Shown here in pieces: positions 56,201-64,000 of a stretch of 64,000 bases of DNA. The stretch is from Rhodoferax sp. (GTDB lineage: Bacteria > Pseudomonadota > Gammaproteobacteria > Burkholderiales > Burkholderiaceae_C). A program made the position numbers and the translations under genes. Positions within the stretch are counted from its first letter, which is position 1. Each line of letters starts with the position of its first letter. The stretch spans positions 248,001 to 312,000 of the forward strand of contig NZ_JAUYQD010000044.1 of NCBI RefSeq assembly GCF_030697375.1, read 5' to 3'. The notes below the pieces were generated by a model. The model had not been told where the DNA came from and did not search any database. It saw only the letters and a list, made by a program, of their open reading frames with translations.

Positions 56201-59200
56201 GCTGGCCTTCGTTGAACAGAATGTCGAATGCCAGCGTGGATTTGCCGGAACCGGACACGCCGGTGACCACGCTGAACTTGCCGCGTGGGATATCCACCGA
56301 AAGCGACTTGAGGTTGTGTTCTTTGGCGTTGACGATGCGGATGCAGTTGTCTCCTCCGGCTGGCAACGGTTTATGGGGGTCAGAGCCCAATTTCGTTGGA
56401 GATGTTTTGTCTCCGTCCGCAGTGCTGTCCTGAATTGGGATCTGACCCCCATAAACCTGACCCCATTGCCCTGCTGGAATACCCGCACCCGCCGGGGATG
56501 GGGTTGCGCCGGGCAACGATTTCGAGCTTGCGTATGAGGCGCCCGGCGTGACCCCATCCCCGGCAGCGCGCGCCTGATACGAATCGGCGGCCGAGAATTC
56601 CTGCACCTCATGCACCACCCCCATGGCCGCAGCGTACTCCCGCAGCGCCTTGCCGGTATGCGAGGTGGCGTGCAAAAGCAGGTCTTCCGGCGTGCCATAG
56701 GCCACCACCTCACCCCCCGCATCACCCCCTTCGGGCCCCAGGTCGATCAGCCAGTCGGCGGCGCGAATCACGTCCAGGTTGTGCTCAATCACCACCAGCG
56801 AGTGCCCGGCGTCCAGCAGCTTGCGCAGGGCACGCATCAGCTTGGCGATGTCGTCGAAATGCAAGCCGGTGGTCGGCTCGTCCAGCATGAACAGCGAGCC
56901 CCGCAGGGCCTTGGCCTGCCGGCTCGCGGTCGAGGTCCTGGCCGCCTCCGCCAAAAACCCGGCCAACTTCAGCCGCTGCGCCTCGCCGCCCGACAGCGTG
57001 GGCACGGGCTGGCCCAGCTTCACGTACTCCAGCCCCACATCCACAATCGGTTGCAGCGCACGGATCACATCGCGGTCGTGGGCGAACAGGTCGGCGGCTT
57101 CGCTCACGGTGAGCGCCAGCACATCGGCCACGTTCACGTGGCGCCCCTTGCGCTCGATCGTCACCTCCAAAATCTCAGGGCGGTAACGCTTGCCGTCGCA
57201 GTCGGGGCAACGCAGGTACACATCGCTCAAAAACTGCATCTCGATGTGCTCAAAGCCCGACCCGCCGCAGGTGGGGCAACGCCCGTCGCCGCCGTTGAAG
57301 CTGAACTTGGAAGCCGTGTAAGAGCGCTCGCGCGACAGATCGGCACCCGCAAAAATCTCGCGCAGGGCGTCCCAGGCGCCCACATAACTCACAGGGTTGG
57401 AACGGGCCGTCTTGCCGATGGGCGACTGGTCCACAAACACCACTTCGCTCAGCAACTCGGCCCCCAGCAGGCGCGCGTGGGCGCCGGGGGTTTCGGTGGC
57501 CTTGCCGAAGTGGCGCAAGAGCGCCGGCGCCAGCACGTCCTGGATGAGTGTGGACTTGCCCGAACCGCTGACCCCGGTGACACACACCAGGCGCTGCAGC
57601 GGGATCTCCACCGAGATGTTTTTCAGGTTGTGTTCGGTGGCCCCTTCCAGGATCAGGCGCGGGGTGTTGGGCGCCACCATGCGTTTGAAGCCCATGCCGA
57701 CCTGCTTGCGCCCGCCCAGGTAGGCGCCGGTCAGCGTGTCGGCGCTGCGCAGCGCTTCGGTACTGCCGTCAAACACAATCTGCCCGCCCTTTTCGCCGGG
57801 CCCAGGGCCCATGTCGATCATGCGGTCGGCGGCCAGCATCACGGCCGGGTCGTGCTCGACCACCACCAGGGTGTTGCCGGCATCGCGCAGGCGCTGCATG
57901 GCCACGATGATGCGGTGCATGTCGCGCGGGTGCAGGCCGATGGATGGTTCGTCCAGCACAAACAGGGTGTTGACCAGCGAGGTGCCCAGCGCCGTGGTGA
58001 GGTTGATGCGCTGCACCTCGCCGCCGCTGAGGGTGCGGCTTTGGCGGTCCAGCGTGAGGTAGCCAATGCCCACGTCGCACAGGTACTTCAGGCGCGTGCC
58101 GACTTCTTCGAACAGGAGCTTGAGGGTTTTGTTTTCGGCTTCAGAGGTTGTTGCCGCATTGGCCACCGGCTGGGCTGGGACAGGAGGTATGGCGGGCTCC
58201 TCGTCGCGTAGCTCAATTTCGTCACCCGCCATACCTCCTGCCCCAGCTTGGTGGGGAGAAGGGAGGACAGCCAACCCCGCCTGCAGCGAGTCAAAAAACT
58301 TCCTCACCCGATCCAGCGGCATCAGCATCAAATCGTGCAAAGACAGCCCCGGCAGCGCCTCCAACTGCGCGCGGCTCCAGGTCACGCCCTGCGGCATGAA
58401 CCGCTTGGAGGGTGCCAACACCGCGTCCGCCTGCGCCTGGGTGCCAATGCGCCAGAGCAAACTCTCGGTCTTGAGCCGCGCCCCGCCGCAGGTGCCGCAG
58501 GGCGTGTAGCTGCGGTACTTGGACAGCAGCACCCGGATGTGCATCTTGTAGGCCTTGGTCTCCAGGTAGGCAAAGAAACGGTGGATGCCAAACCAGTGCT
58601 GGTTCCACTTGCCATTCCAATGGGGTGAGCCGTGGATCACCCAATGCTGCTGCTCGGGCGTGAGCTTGTACCAGGGCGTGTCGCGCGGAATGCCCGCCGC
58701 CTCGGCGTGGCGCATCAGGTCGTCCTGGCACTCTTGCCAGGCAGGGGTCTGCATGGGCTTGACGGCACCGGCGCGCAGCGTGAGCTTGTCGTTGGGAATG
58801 ACCAGCCCCAGGTCTACCCCCACCACCCGGCCAAAACCCCGGCAGGCCTCGCAGGCGCCCACCGCCGAGTTGAAGGAAAACATGGAGGCGATGGGGTCGG
58901 CATAGCGCAGATCGCTTTGCGGACAGTGCAGTCCGGTGGAGAAGCGCCACAGCGTGGGCTCCAGCACTTTTGCTATCAATTCAGGAGCTTCTTGCGCACT
59001 ATCTACGGGTGCTAGAGCCTCATTTGATACATAAACATTGAGGCGACCACTGCCGCGCTTCAAGGCGACCTCAATGGCTTCCAGCACGCGGACTTTTTCC
59101 ACGCCGTCGATGCGGAAGCGGTCGGCCACCACGTCCAGCACCTTGCGGGGGCCGCTGACCGTGGCCACTTCGCGCTCGGCCTGCACCCGGGTGAAGCCGC

Positions 59201-59729
59201 TGGCGGAAAGCCATTGGGTGACCTCGTCGGCACTGGTGCTGGCAGGCAGCTCCACGGGAAAGGTCAGGACCAGGCGGGGGTTGCCACTAGCGACGGCCCG
59301 GCGCAGCAACTCTGCGTAAACCGTCTCGGGGGTGTCATGCTGCACCGGCAGTGCCGTGGCTTTGTCAAACAGATTGCCGGCTCGGGAAAACAAAAGCTTG
59401 AGGTGGTCGTTCAACTCGGTCATGGTGCCGACCGTGGAGCGGGAGGAGCGCACCGGGTTGGTCTGGTCGATGGCAATGGCCGGGGGCACGCCTTCGACCT
59501 TGTCTACGGCCGGTTTGTCCATGCGGTCCAGGAACTGGCGGGCGTAGGCCGAGAAGGTTTCCACGTAGCGCCGCTGCCCTTCTGCATACAGGGTGTCGAA
59601 CACCAGGCTGGACTTGCCCGAGCCGCTGGGGCCGGTCACCACCGTCAGTTCGCCGGTGCGGATGTCCAAGTCAAGATTTTTAAGGTTGTGCTGCCGCGCT
59701 CCGCGAATGCGGATGGTGCCCTGGGACAT
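53250..59729 (-). CDS. uvrA: Tandem-duplicated UvrA (excinuclease ABC subunit A), 2,159 residues
   Basis: One uninterrupted frame carries two UvrA units; E. coli UvrA is 940 residues. Unit 1 (~1-1050) begins with Walker [10 protein letters not shown] (33-41); unit 2 begins at ~1,130 with [17 protein letters not shown]. Each unit has two ABC ATPases, giving four Walker A and four signatures ([45 protein letters not shown]). Zinc modules [11 protein letters not shown] ... [11 protein letters not shown] (unit 1) and [11 protein letters not shown] ... [11 protein letters not shown] (unit 2) are intact. The protein would be a covalent version of the normal UvrA dimer. Linkers at ~494-518, ~1055-1120, ~1687-1710 and ~1776-1800 and residues ~235-254 derive from repeat elements inserted in frame. 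It could be a paralogue, with the canonical uvrA elsewhere. Confidence 0.95.
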   Translation of the reverse strand: MSQGTIRIRGARQHNLKNLDLDIRTGELTVVTGPSGSGKSSLVFDTLYAEGQRRYVETFSAYARQFLDRMDKPAVDKVEGVPPAIAIDQTNPVRSSRSTVGTMTELNDHLKLLFSRAGNLFDKATALPVQHDTPETVYAELLRRAVASGNPRLVLTFPVELPASTSADEVTQWLSASGFTRVQAEREVATVSGPRKVLDVVADRFRIDGVEKVRVLEAIEVALKRGSGRLNVYVSNEALAPVDSAQEAPELIAKVLEPTLWRFSTGLHCPQSDLRYADPIASMFSFNSAVGACEACRGFGRVVGVDLGLVIPNDKLTLRAGAVKPMQTPAWQECQDDLMRHAEAAGIPRDTPWYKLTPEQQHWVIHGSPHWNGKWNQHWFGIHRFFAYLETKAYKMHIRVLLSKYRSYTPCGTCGGARLKTESLLWRIGTQAQADAVLAPSKRFMPQGVTWSRAQLEALPGLSLHDLMLMPLDRVRKFFDSLQAGLAVLPSPHQAGAGGMAGDEIELRDEEPAIPPVPAQPVANAATTSEAENKTLKLLFEEVGTRLKYLCDVGIGYLTLDRQSRTLSGGEVQRINLTTALGTSLVNTLFVLDEPSIGLHPRDMHRIIVAMQRLRDAGNTLVVVEHDPAVMLAADRMIDMGPGPGEKGGQIVFDGSTEALRSADTLTGAYLGGRKQVGMGFKRMVAPNTPRLILEGATEHNLKNISVEIPLQRLVCVTGVSGSGKSTLIQDVLAPALLRHFGKATETPGAHARLLGAELLSEVVFVDQSPIGKTARSNPVSYVGAWDALREIFAGADLSRERSYTASKFSFNGGDGRCPTCGGSGFEHIEMQFLSDVYLRCPDCDGKRYRPEILEVTIERKGRHVNVADVLALTVSEAADLFAHDRDVIRALQPIVDVGLEYVKLGQPVPTLSGGEAQRLKLAGFLAEAARTSTASRQAKALRGSLFMLDEPTTGLHFDDIAKLMRALRKLLDAGHSLVVIEHNLDVIRAADWLIDLGPEGGDAGGEVVAYGTPEDLLLHATSHTGKALREYAAAMGVVHEVQEFSAADSYQARAAGDGVTPGASYASSKSLPGATPSPAGAGIPAGQWGQVYGGQIPIQDSTADGDKTSPTKLGSDPHKPLPAGGDNCIRIVNAKEHNLKSLSVDIPRGKFSVVTGVSGSGKSTLAFDILFNEGQRRYLESLNAYARSIVQPAGRPEVDAVYGIPPTVAIEQRLSRGGRKSTVGTTTEVWHFLRLLYVKLGTQHCVKDGTAVAPQTADSIAAQLLKNFRGQHIGLLAPLVSGRKGVYTELADWARPRGYTHLRVDGNFLPTTAFPRIDRFKEHNIELPVASLDVNPAQEAALRAALAVALVHGKGVVQVMSELNGLREAMQAGTPAAGIGRVQVFSTKRACPVCSTSYAELDPRLFSYNSKHGWCPDCVGTGVALTKDQRKVFDDSVRDDDTKGREQTFAEADVEDLVDAVCPGCQGTRLNAVARAVQFAGVGITDIARLSVTDVRKWVQTLQLVGGLSTREGDIARDLIPEIRSRLEFLEEVGLGYLTLDRGAPTLSGGEAQRIRLAAQLGSNLQGVCYVLDEPTIGLHARDNKILLGALQSLSDKGNTLVVVEHDEDTIRHADHIIDIGPSAGKRGGRLVAQGSIADVQAASESQTGRYLLHAMRHPLAVRRYVVSYEASLVLAAGGDAIARAAAEAGTPGASYASSKSLPGAPTPAASLVGAKGSKTPKGKAAKAAAIAAANAAASVAVNAEFSERVRVAAEYAELADRSMSNVSASKVSAAAAGSLGVGDEIELRDEEPTPRLPAASPATPLTWLTVKAANLHNLQNITTHVPLKRLVAITGVSGSGKSTLARDVLLTNVQVAVQKRSTKAGRDALDAGEKIEWTGCEGIDGFETIDRVLEVDQTPIGKTPRSCPATYIGFWDTIRKLFADTLEAKARGYAANRFSFNTGEGRCPGCEGQGIRTIGMSFLPDVKVLCETCKGARFNPETQAVTWRGKNIGDVLQMEVDEAVDFFAAMPVISHPLQLLKDVGLGYLTLGQPSPTLSGGEAQRIKLVTELSKVRDDITKRGQKVPHTLYVLDEPTVGLHMADVEKLIHVLHRLVNGGHSVVVIEHDLDVIAEADWVIDLGPDGGNGGGQVVAAATPEAVVRLGTHTGVALAGVLAR
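54328..54401. repeat. Stem-loop element IV in uvrA: 23-bp perfect arms, type-B core
   Basis: Arms 54328-54350 and 54379-54401 are perfect reverse complements. The 28-nt core (54351-54378, beginning CTCCTCGTCGCG) is identical to that at 58197-58224, while the arms are unrelated to those there. In UvrA it encodes [20 protein letters not shown]. Confidence 0.92.
54600..54669. repeat. Stem-loop element II in uvrA: 22-bp arms, type-A core
   Basis: Arms 54600-54621 and 54648-54669 match at 19 of 22 positions. The 26-nt core (54622-54647) is identical to 56515-56540. Encodes [20 protein letters not shown]. Confidence 0.9.
56369..56456. repeat. Stem-loop element VI in uvrA: 24-bp arms, type-C core
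   Basis: Arms 56369-56392 and 56433-56456 match at 23 of 24 positions; they contain GGGGGTCAGAGCCCAATT, a sequence style seen in REP-like repeats. The 40-nt core occurs once in the window. Confidence 0.85.
56491..56564. repeat. Stem-loop element III in uvrA: 24-bp arms, type-A core
   Basis: Arms 56491-56514 and 56541-56564 match at 22 of 24 positions. The core equals that of element II, as do the innermost eight arm bases; farther out the arms differ. Encodes [20 protein letters not shown]. Confidence 0.92.
58174..58247. repeat. Stem-loop element V in uvrA: 23-bp arms, type-B core
   Basis: Arms 58174-58196 and 58225-58247 match at 22 of 23 positions. Core identical to element IV. Encodes [20 protein letters not shown]. 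Confidence 0.92.
58968..59026 (-). repeat. ~57-bp dispersed repeat, copy H, in frame inside uvrA
   Basis: TTTTGCTATCAATTCAGGAG, CTTCTTGCGCACTATCTACG and GGTGCTAGAGCCTCATTTG follow the inverse consensus. On the uvrA strand it encodes [19 protein letters not shown] (residues ~235-254). Confidence 0.8.
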
Positions 59730-59776
59730 GGTGAATGCTCTCTTCAGATGGGGAGAGACATTCTAGGGATTTGGGC

Positions 59777-60253
59777 TTAACCTTTGAGGGCGCGCTCCAA
59801 TTCCTGACAATTCTTGCTTCCCACGGCTTCTTGAATTTTGGGCAACAGCGCCAACAATTCCGCGTAGCCCCCCGCGGACTCTACCGAGAGGTTCAGCCGG
59901 AAGCCGCGCAAGCCTAAACCGGCGGTGAGCTGGGTGGCCAAGGGTTTGGCATCTTTGTAGCGGTCTTGCTCCGAGCGGTCGGTGCGTACCGCGACCAGGC
60001 CTTGGGTAGAGATCCACTGGCTGTCATCCACCACCACCGGGGCAACGTGGCCCGCCAGGGGCGCCAGAAACCCGTGCGCCACCATTTGGTCCACATCCGC
60101 CTGGGTCACCCCCATGCCTGCTGTGGCGGCCAGCACCTGGGTGAGCGTCTTATTGCCATCAAAGAGAATGAACGTGGAGCGCTGCCGCACCGAAAAAAGG
60201 GATGATCGCTCCTTGAACGCCAGCTGTCCTGCCTCTGTTTTTATAAATTTCAT
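59777..60253 (-). CDS. Conserved-looking protein of unknown function
   Basis: 158 residues, ATG preceded by GGAG. Starts MKFIKTEAGQLAFKERSSLF; a segment FILFDGNKTLTQVLAATAGM resembles winged-helix/regulatory domains in which a gene product counts units (similar to N-terminal domains of some response-regulator-linked proteins). The C-terminal half is helical (GLRGFRLNLSVESAGGYAEL). No signal peptide or membrane helix. Separated from uvrA by 47 bp. Confidence 0.75.
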   Translation of the reverse strand: MKFIKTEAGQLAFKERSSLFSVRQRSTFILFDGNKTLTQVLAATAGMGVTQADVDQMVAHGFLAPLAGHVAPVVVDDSQWISTQGLVAVRTDRSEQDRYKDAKPLATQLTAGLGLRGFRLNLSVESAGGYAELLALLPKIQEAVGSKNCQELERALKG

Positions 60254-60347
60254 GGAGGGACTCCAGATAAGGTAACGATCGCTTGCACCAAGCAAGAGAC
60301 CAACGACCGAATCGTAGCAAAGGCCATCAGGAGCAACAACACATTTC

Positions 60348-60536
60348 TTACTTGCTGGCCGCGCTAGCGGGCACAGCGGCAAGGGGAGCGGGAGCCGACG
60401 CAGCCACCGCTGCTGCAGGTGCATGGTCGGCATCCGCGCCGTGTTTCTCCCCACTCATATCAATATCGCCGCCTTTGCTCAGAATAAACAAGGCCAAGCC
60501 AGCAAACACCGCAAAACCCAATGCAATCTTCCACAT
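60348..60536 (-). CDS. Small single-pass membrane protein
   Basis: 62 residues. N-terminal transmembrane helix (MWKIALGFAVFAGLALFIL) then a short acidic/His segment and an Ala/Pro-rich tail. AAGGA precedes the ATG. Function unknown; the layout suggests a periplasmic tail anchored in the inner membrane. Confidence 0.65.
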   Translation of the reverse strand: MWKIALGFAVFAGLALFILSKGGDIDMSGEKHGADADHAPAAAVAASAPAPLAAVPASAASK

Positions 60537-60548
60537 ACCGAATCCTTA

Positions 60549-60574
60549 TAAAAAAGGCCCCCCAGTGGGGAGCC
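60549..60574 (-). terminator. Rho-independent terminator of the MHS carrier gene
   Basis: On the minus strand GGCTCCCC / GGGGGGCC hairpin followed by TTTTTTATAAG. A second hairpin (ACTCCGGTC / GACCGGAGT, 60584-60608) lies between it and the gene. Confidence 0.85.
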
Positions 60575-60626
60575 TGTCAAAACACTCCGGTCCAGGGCAG
60601 ACCGGAGTTGCTCACTTAATTTACTC

Positions 60627-62297
60627 TCAATCGTTGGCGTAGATGTCCACGTCTTTGGTTTCCTTGACGAACAACATGCCGACCACAAAGGTCATGCCCG
60701 CCACGATGATGGGGTACCACAGGCCGTTGTACATATTACCGGTCTGGGCCACGATGGCGAATGCGGTGGTGGGCAGCAAGCCGCCAAACCAGCCGTTACC
60801 GATGTGGTAGGGCAAGCTCATGGAGGTGTAGCGAATGCGGGTGGGGAACATCTCCACCAGCATGGCAGCTACGGGGCCGTAGACCATGGTGACCAAAATC
60901 ACCAGGTAGGTGAGGATGGCAATGACGGTCACTTTGTCGAACTTGGCCATGTCAGCCTTGGCGGGGTAGCCGGCCGCCTTCAAAGCACCTGCCACGGACT
61001 TCTTGAACTCATCCCCCTTGGCTTTGGCTTCCGCAGCGGGCAAGCCTTTGGAGCTGTAGCTGGTGATCACCGTTTCGCCAATTTTGATGGTGGCAGGAGC
61101 CCCTGCTGCACCCGCCGCGTTCTCATAACTCACCGAAGAACCGGCCAGCACTTGTTTGGCAATATCGCACGAACTGGTGAATTTGACGGTGCCCGTGGGG
61201 TTGAACTGGAAGGAGCACTCGCTGTCGTCCGAAGTCACCACCACCTTGTTAGCGGCTTGTGCAGCGGCCAGGTCTGGGTTGGCAGCCTTGGTCAAGGCAG
61301 TGAACACCGGGAAGTAGGTCACCACCGCCAACAGGCAACCGGCCATGATGATGGGCTTGCGGCCGATTTTGTCGGACCAGGCGCCAAACACGATGAAGAA
61401 CGGGGTACCAATCACCAAGGAGATCGCCACCATGATGTTGGCGGTTGCACCGTCCACCTTCAGAGCTTGCGTCAAGAAGAACAGCGCATAAAACTGGCCC
61501 GAGTACCACACCACGGCCTGGCCTGCGGTCAAACCGATCAGGGCCAAGATCACAATCTTCAGGTTTTTCCACTGGCCAAAGGACTCGGACAAAGGTGCCT
61601 TGGAGGTCTTGCCTTCGGCCTTCATCTTGGTGAACGCGGGAGACTCATTCATGCTCAGACGGATGTAGACCGACACGGCCAACAGCAGAATGGACACAAT
61701 GAAGGGAACACGCCAGCCCCAGTCGGCAAAAGCAGCCTCGCCGATCATGGTACGGGTTCCAAGAATCACCATCAGCGACAGGAACAAGCCCAAGGTCGCA
61801 GTGGTTTGAATCCAGGAGGTGTACGCACCGCGTTTGCCTTGGGGCGAGTGCTCGGCCACATAGGTAGCAGCACCACCGTACTCGCCACCCAGTGCCAGAC
61901 CTTGCAGCATACGCAGCGCAATCAGGATCACGGGTGCGGCCACGCCAATGGTGGCGTAGTTCGGCAAGATACCGACGATGAAGGTGGACAGACCCATGAT
62001 CAGGATGGTCACCAGGAAGGTGTACTTGCGGCCGATCATGTCGCCCAAACGGCCAAACACCAGGGCGCCGAAAGGACGCACGATAAAGCCTGCAGCAAAG
62101 GCGAGCAACGCGAAAATGAAGGCGGAACCTTCGTCCAGCCCGCTGAAGAACTGCTTAGCAATAATGGCGGCCAACGAGCCGTACAGGTAAAAGTCGTACC
62201 ACTCAAAAACGGTACCGAGCGAAGAAGCGAAAATCACTTTCTTCTCTTCCGCCGACATCGGCCGGGCGGCGACGGCGGCAGTTTGTGCGCTTTTCAT
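60627..62297 (-). CDS. MHS-family MFS transporter with periplasmic insert
   Basis: 556 residues, ~12 transmembrane helices. ProP/ShiA-like metabolite:H+ symporter: FEWYDFYLYGSLAAIIAKQF, RPFGALVFGRLGDMIGRKYT, LQGLALGGEYGGAATYVAEH. An extra ~110 residues (~335-445) between two late helices has two Cys (~361, ~377) and lysine-rich helices; it is absent from most family members of ~430-450 residues. GGAG precedes the ATG. Divergent from the acetate operon, so a carboxylate substrate is plausible. Confidence 0.9.
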   Translation of the reverse strand: MKSAQTAAVAARPMSAEEKKVIFASSLGTVFEWYDFYLYGSLAAIIAKQFFSGLDEGSAFIFALLAFAAGFIVRPFGALVFGRLGDMIGRKYTFLVTILIMGLSTFIVGILPNYATIGVAAPVILIALRMLQGLALGGEYGGAATYVAEHSPQGKRGAYTSWIQTTATLGLFLSLMVILGTRTMIGEAAFADWGWRVPFIVSILLLAVSVYIRLSMNESPAFTKMKAEGKTSKAPLSESFGQWKNLKIVILALIGLTAGQAVVWYSGQFYALFFLTQALKVDGATANIMVAISLVIGTPFFIVFGAWSDKIGRKPIIMAGCLLAVVTYFPVFTALTKAANPDLAAAQAANKVVVTSDDSECSFQFNPTGTVKFTSSCDIAKQVLAGSSVSYENAAGAAGAPATIKIGETVITSYSSKGLPAAEAKAKGDEFKKSVAGALKAAGYPAKADMAKFDKVTVIAILTYLVILVTMVYGPVAAMLVEMFPTRIRYTSMSLPYHIGNGWFGGLLPTTAFAIVAQTGNMYNGLWYPIIVAGMTFVVGMLFVKETKDVDIYAND

Positions 62298-62533
62298 AAA
62301 TTTGTCTCCATCAATGTTGAATAACCGACGCCACGCCGGGCATCTGAGGCGGACTATCCGGCGACGGACTGACAGAACTCTGACTGGTTTCTTGCACAAA
62401 CTTACGTCGAACTGAATGCAAACTTACGGAATTGGTGACAACCCTTGCTCGCTATTTCTTGATGCGGAATTTGAGAGAAAAAGGGGCAAAAAACCACGCC
62501 AATTGACACAAATCAAAGGCAGCGAAACCTCGC

Positions 62534-62569
62534 ATTTTTGAAAATTAATTTAAAACAATTTTCAAAAAT
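62534..62569. promoter_or_regulatory. 13-bp perfect inverted repeat in the MHS / actP divergent region
   Basis: ATTTTTGAAAATT and AATTTTCAAAAAT pair around 10 nt. It lies in the 397-bp AT-rich gap 62298-62694 that separates the MHS carrier from DUF485-actP; otherwise that gap holds only the two ribosome-binding sites. Confidence 0.7.
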
Positions 62570-62694
62570 GGCCAAAAGGCACGCTGTATTACGCACAACT
62601 TACGTAAGGGCTTGGTCAGTACCGGTTTGCAGAATCCGCCCATGTGTTGCAACGCATCGGCAGAAACCTACCCAACCCAACTAAGGAGACCCAC

Positions 62695-63003
62695 ATGAGT
62701 GATCCGGTGGTCGACAAAATTCAATCACACCCGAAGTACCAAGAGCTTCGGTCCAAGCGCAACAGCTTTGGCTGGGGCCTCACACTGCTGATGATGGTCG
62801 TGTACTACGGCTACATCGCGCTCATCGCGTTCAACAAACCCTTTCTGGCGCAAACCATGGGAACCGGTGTGACTTCGGTGGGCGTTCCCATCGGCATGGG
62901 CGTCATCGTTTTTACCATTCTCATCACCGGTATTTATGTGCGCCGTGCCAACAGCGAGTTCGATGACCTGACCGCTGCCATTTTGAAAGACGTCTCCAAA
63001 TGA
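62695..63003 (+). CDS. yjcH: DUF485 membrane protein (YjcH-like)
   Basis: 102 residues, two transmembrane helices ([38 protein letters not shown]) and the NPxY-like N-terminal [12 protein letters not shown]. Always seen just upstream of actP. AAGGAG precedes the ATG; its stop overlaps actP by ATGA. Confidence 0.95.
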   Translation: MSDPVVDKIQSHPKYQELRSKRNSFGWGLTLLMMVVYYGYIALIAFNKPFLAQTMGTGVTSVGVPIGMGVIVFTILITGIYVRRANSEFDDLTAAILKDVSK

Positions 63004-64000
63004 ACTTGGCTAAAACCACCTCTGTAGCGCTGCTGGCGCTGCTGGCATCGGGCCTGGCCATGGCCGCCGGTGCCGACCTCGGGCAGGTCGAAAAGCAAGC
63101 CACCAACTGGGTTGCCATCAGCATGTTTGGCGGCTTCGTCATCATGACTCTGTTCATCACCAAATGGGCAGCGGCCAAGACCAAATCCGCCGCTGACTTT
63201 TACACCGGCGGTGGCGGCATCACCGGCTTCCAGAACGGCCTGGCGATTGCGGGCGACTACATGTCGGCCGCGTCATTTTTGGGTATTTCTGCTGCGGTCA
63301 TGGCCTCCGGTTATGACGGCTTGATCTACTCCATCGGCTTTCTGGTGGGCTGGCCCGTCATTACCTTTCTGATGGCCGAGCGTCTGCGCAACCTGGGCAA
63401 ATTCACCTTTGCCGACGTGGCCGGTTACCGCTTCCAACAGAAACCCATTCGCATTTTTGCGGCCTCCGGCACGCTGGTGGTGGTGGCGTTTTACCTGATT
63501 GCCCAGATGGTGGGTGCGGGTGCCCTGATCAAGCTGCTGTTCGGCCTGGACTACTGGCTGGCCGTGGTGATTGTGGGCGCACTGATGATGGTGTATGTGC
63601 TGTTTGGCGGCATGACCGCAACCACCTGGGTGCAGATCATCAAGGCCTGCTTGCTGCTGGCGGGCGTGACCTTCATGGCCTTCATGGTGATGTCGAACTA
63701 CGGTTTCAGCTTTGAAGCCCTGTTTGCCGCCGGCGTGAAAGTCAAGACCCAACTGGCCATCAACGGTGGCAAGACCGAAGTGGACGCCGCCGCCATTGGC
63801 CAGGCGCTCATGGGACCCGGTGGCTTCGTGAAGGACCCAATTTCCGCGATCTCCTTCGGTATGGCGCTGATGTTCGGCACCGCCGGTTTGCCCCACATCC
63901 TGATGCGCTTTTTCACGGTGCCGGATGCCAAGCAAGCGCGCAAATCCGTGCTGTGGGCCACCACCTGGATTGGCTACTTCTACATCCTGATTTTCATCAT
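63000..64000 (+). CDS. actP: Cation/acetate symporter ActP, N-terminal part
   Basis: The gene runs off the right edge; the first 333 residues are visible. Signal-like N-terminus ([13 protein letters not shown]), then sodium:solute symporter helices ([75 protein letters not shown]). Imports acetate and short carboxylates. Translationally coupled to the DUF485 gene. Confidence 0.97.
   Translation, partial: MNLAKTTSVALLALLASGLAMAAGADLGQVEKQATNWVAISMFGGFVIMTLFITKWAAAKTKSAADFYTGGGGITGFQNGLAIAGDYMSAASFLGISAAVMASGYDGLIYSIGFLVGWPVITFLMAERLRNLGKFTFADVAGYRFQQKPIRIFAASGTLVVVAFYLIAQMVGAGALIKLLFGLDYWLAVVIVGALMMVYVLFGGMTATTWVQIIKACLLLAGVTFMAFMVMSNYGFSFEALFAAGVKVKTQLAINGGKTEVDAAAIGQALMGPGGFVKDPISAISFGMALMFGTAGLPHILMRFFTVPDAKQARKSVLWATTWIGYFYILIFI

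Noticed and set aside
54753..56537. 594-codon frame opposite uvrA
   Set aside because: Antisense to UvrA unit 2; composition artefact.

Overview
The window looks like chromosomal DNA of a betaproteobacterium of the family Comamonadaceae, probably close to Rhodoferax, Polaromonas or Acidovorax. This rests on high GC, typical Burkholderiales gene order (tyrS / M23 peptidase / anmK / erpA / bactofilin; rplM-rpsI; ahcY-tlyA-metF), an S-adenosylhomocysteine riboswitch in front of ahcY, a PEP-CTERM protein, and many copies of a ~57-bp dispersed repeat that I associate with this family. The family assignment is inference from content; no search was run.

Layout. 1-20.5 kb is mostly housekeeping: the start of a large NAD-glutamate dehydrogenase, a fatty-acid hydroxylase/YhhN fusion, ruvB, an alpha-carbonic anhydrase, ruvA, phoH-ybeY, dtd, a sensor kinase / LuxR-type regulator / exported HbpS-like trio, tyrS, an M23 peptidase, anmK, erpA, a bactofilin, ribosomal proteins L13 and S9, and rlmJ. 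19.6-23 kb is a methyl-cycle operon, ahcY-tlyA-metF, with a promoter and SAH riboswitch. 23.1-30.2 kb is a six-gene alpha-glucoside uptake and hydrolysis operon (binding protein, two permeases, GH13 enzyme, ATPase, LacI repressor) with twin LacI-type operators. 30.5-35.7 kb carries prfC, a lipoprotein S41 peptidase, a HAD phosphatase and an MFS carrier.

35.7-40.9 kb is a scrambled accessory block. It is bounded by reciprocal partial copies of the MFS and histidine-kinase 3' ends. It holds a hydrolase-LuxR regulator, a methyltransferase, an OCD-type reductase with a DauR-like regulator, and fragments of aceK and of IS4-like and IS91 transposases. 41-49.9 kb has a histidine kinase, an acetylpolyamine amidohydrolase with an Lrp regulator, a PEP-CTERM protein, a betaine-type binding protein, a Spy/RR/HK operon and an OmpA lipoprotein. 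49.9-53.1 kb is a small island: hipBA, an orphan brnA with a broken brnT, and a TPR membrane protein. 53.2-59.7 kb is a single 2,159-residue tandem-duplicated UvrA. The right end has two small proteins, an MHS-family carrier and the DUF485-actP acetate symporter operon, which runs off the edge.

The most unusual signals are repeats. (1) Eight copies of a ~57-bp element lie in the window, four of them read in frame inside tlyA, uvrA, a HAD phosphatase and the YhhN fusion. (2) A set of stem-loop elements have identical short cores, but their long inverted arms differ completely from site to site; several sit in frame in the uvrA linkers and encode palindromic peptides. Other points to follow up are the HK-RR-HbpS arrangement (like SenS-SenR-HbpS of Streptomyces), the ether-lipid-type fusion, and a LuxR regulator with a catalytically degenerate hydrolase domain next to CTACSGTAG palindromes.
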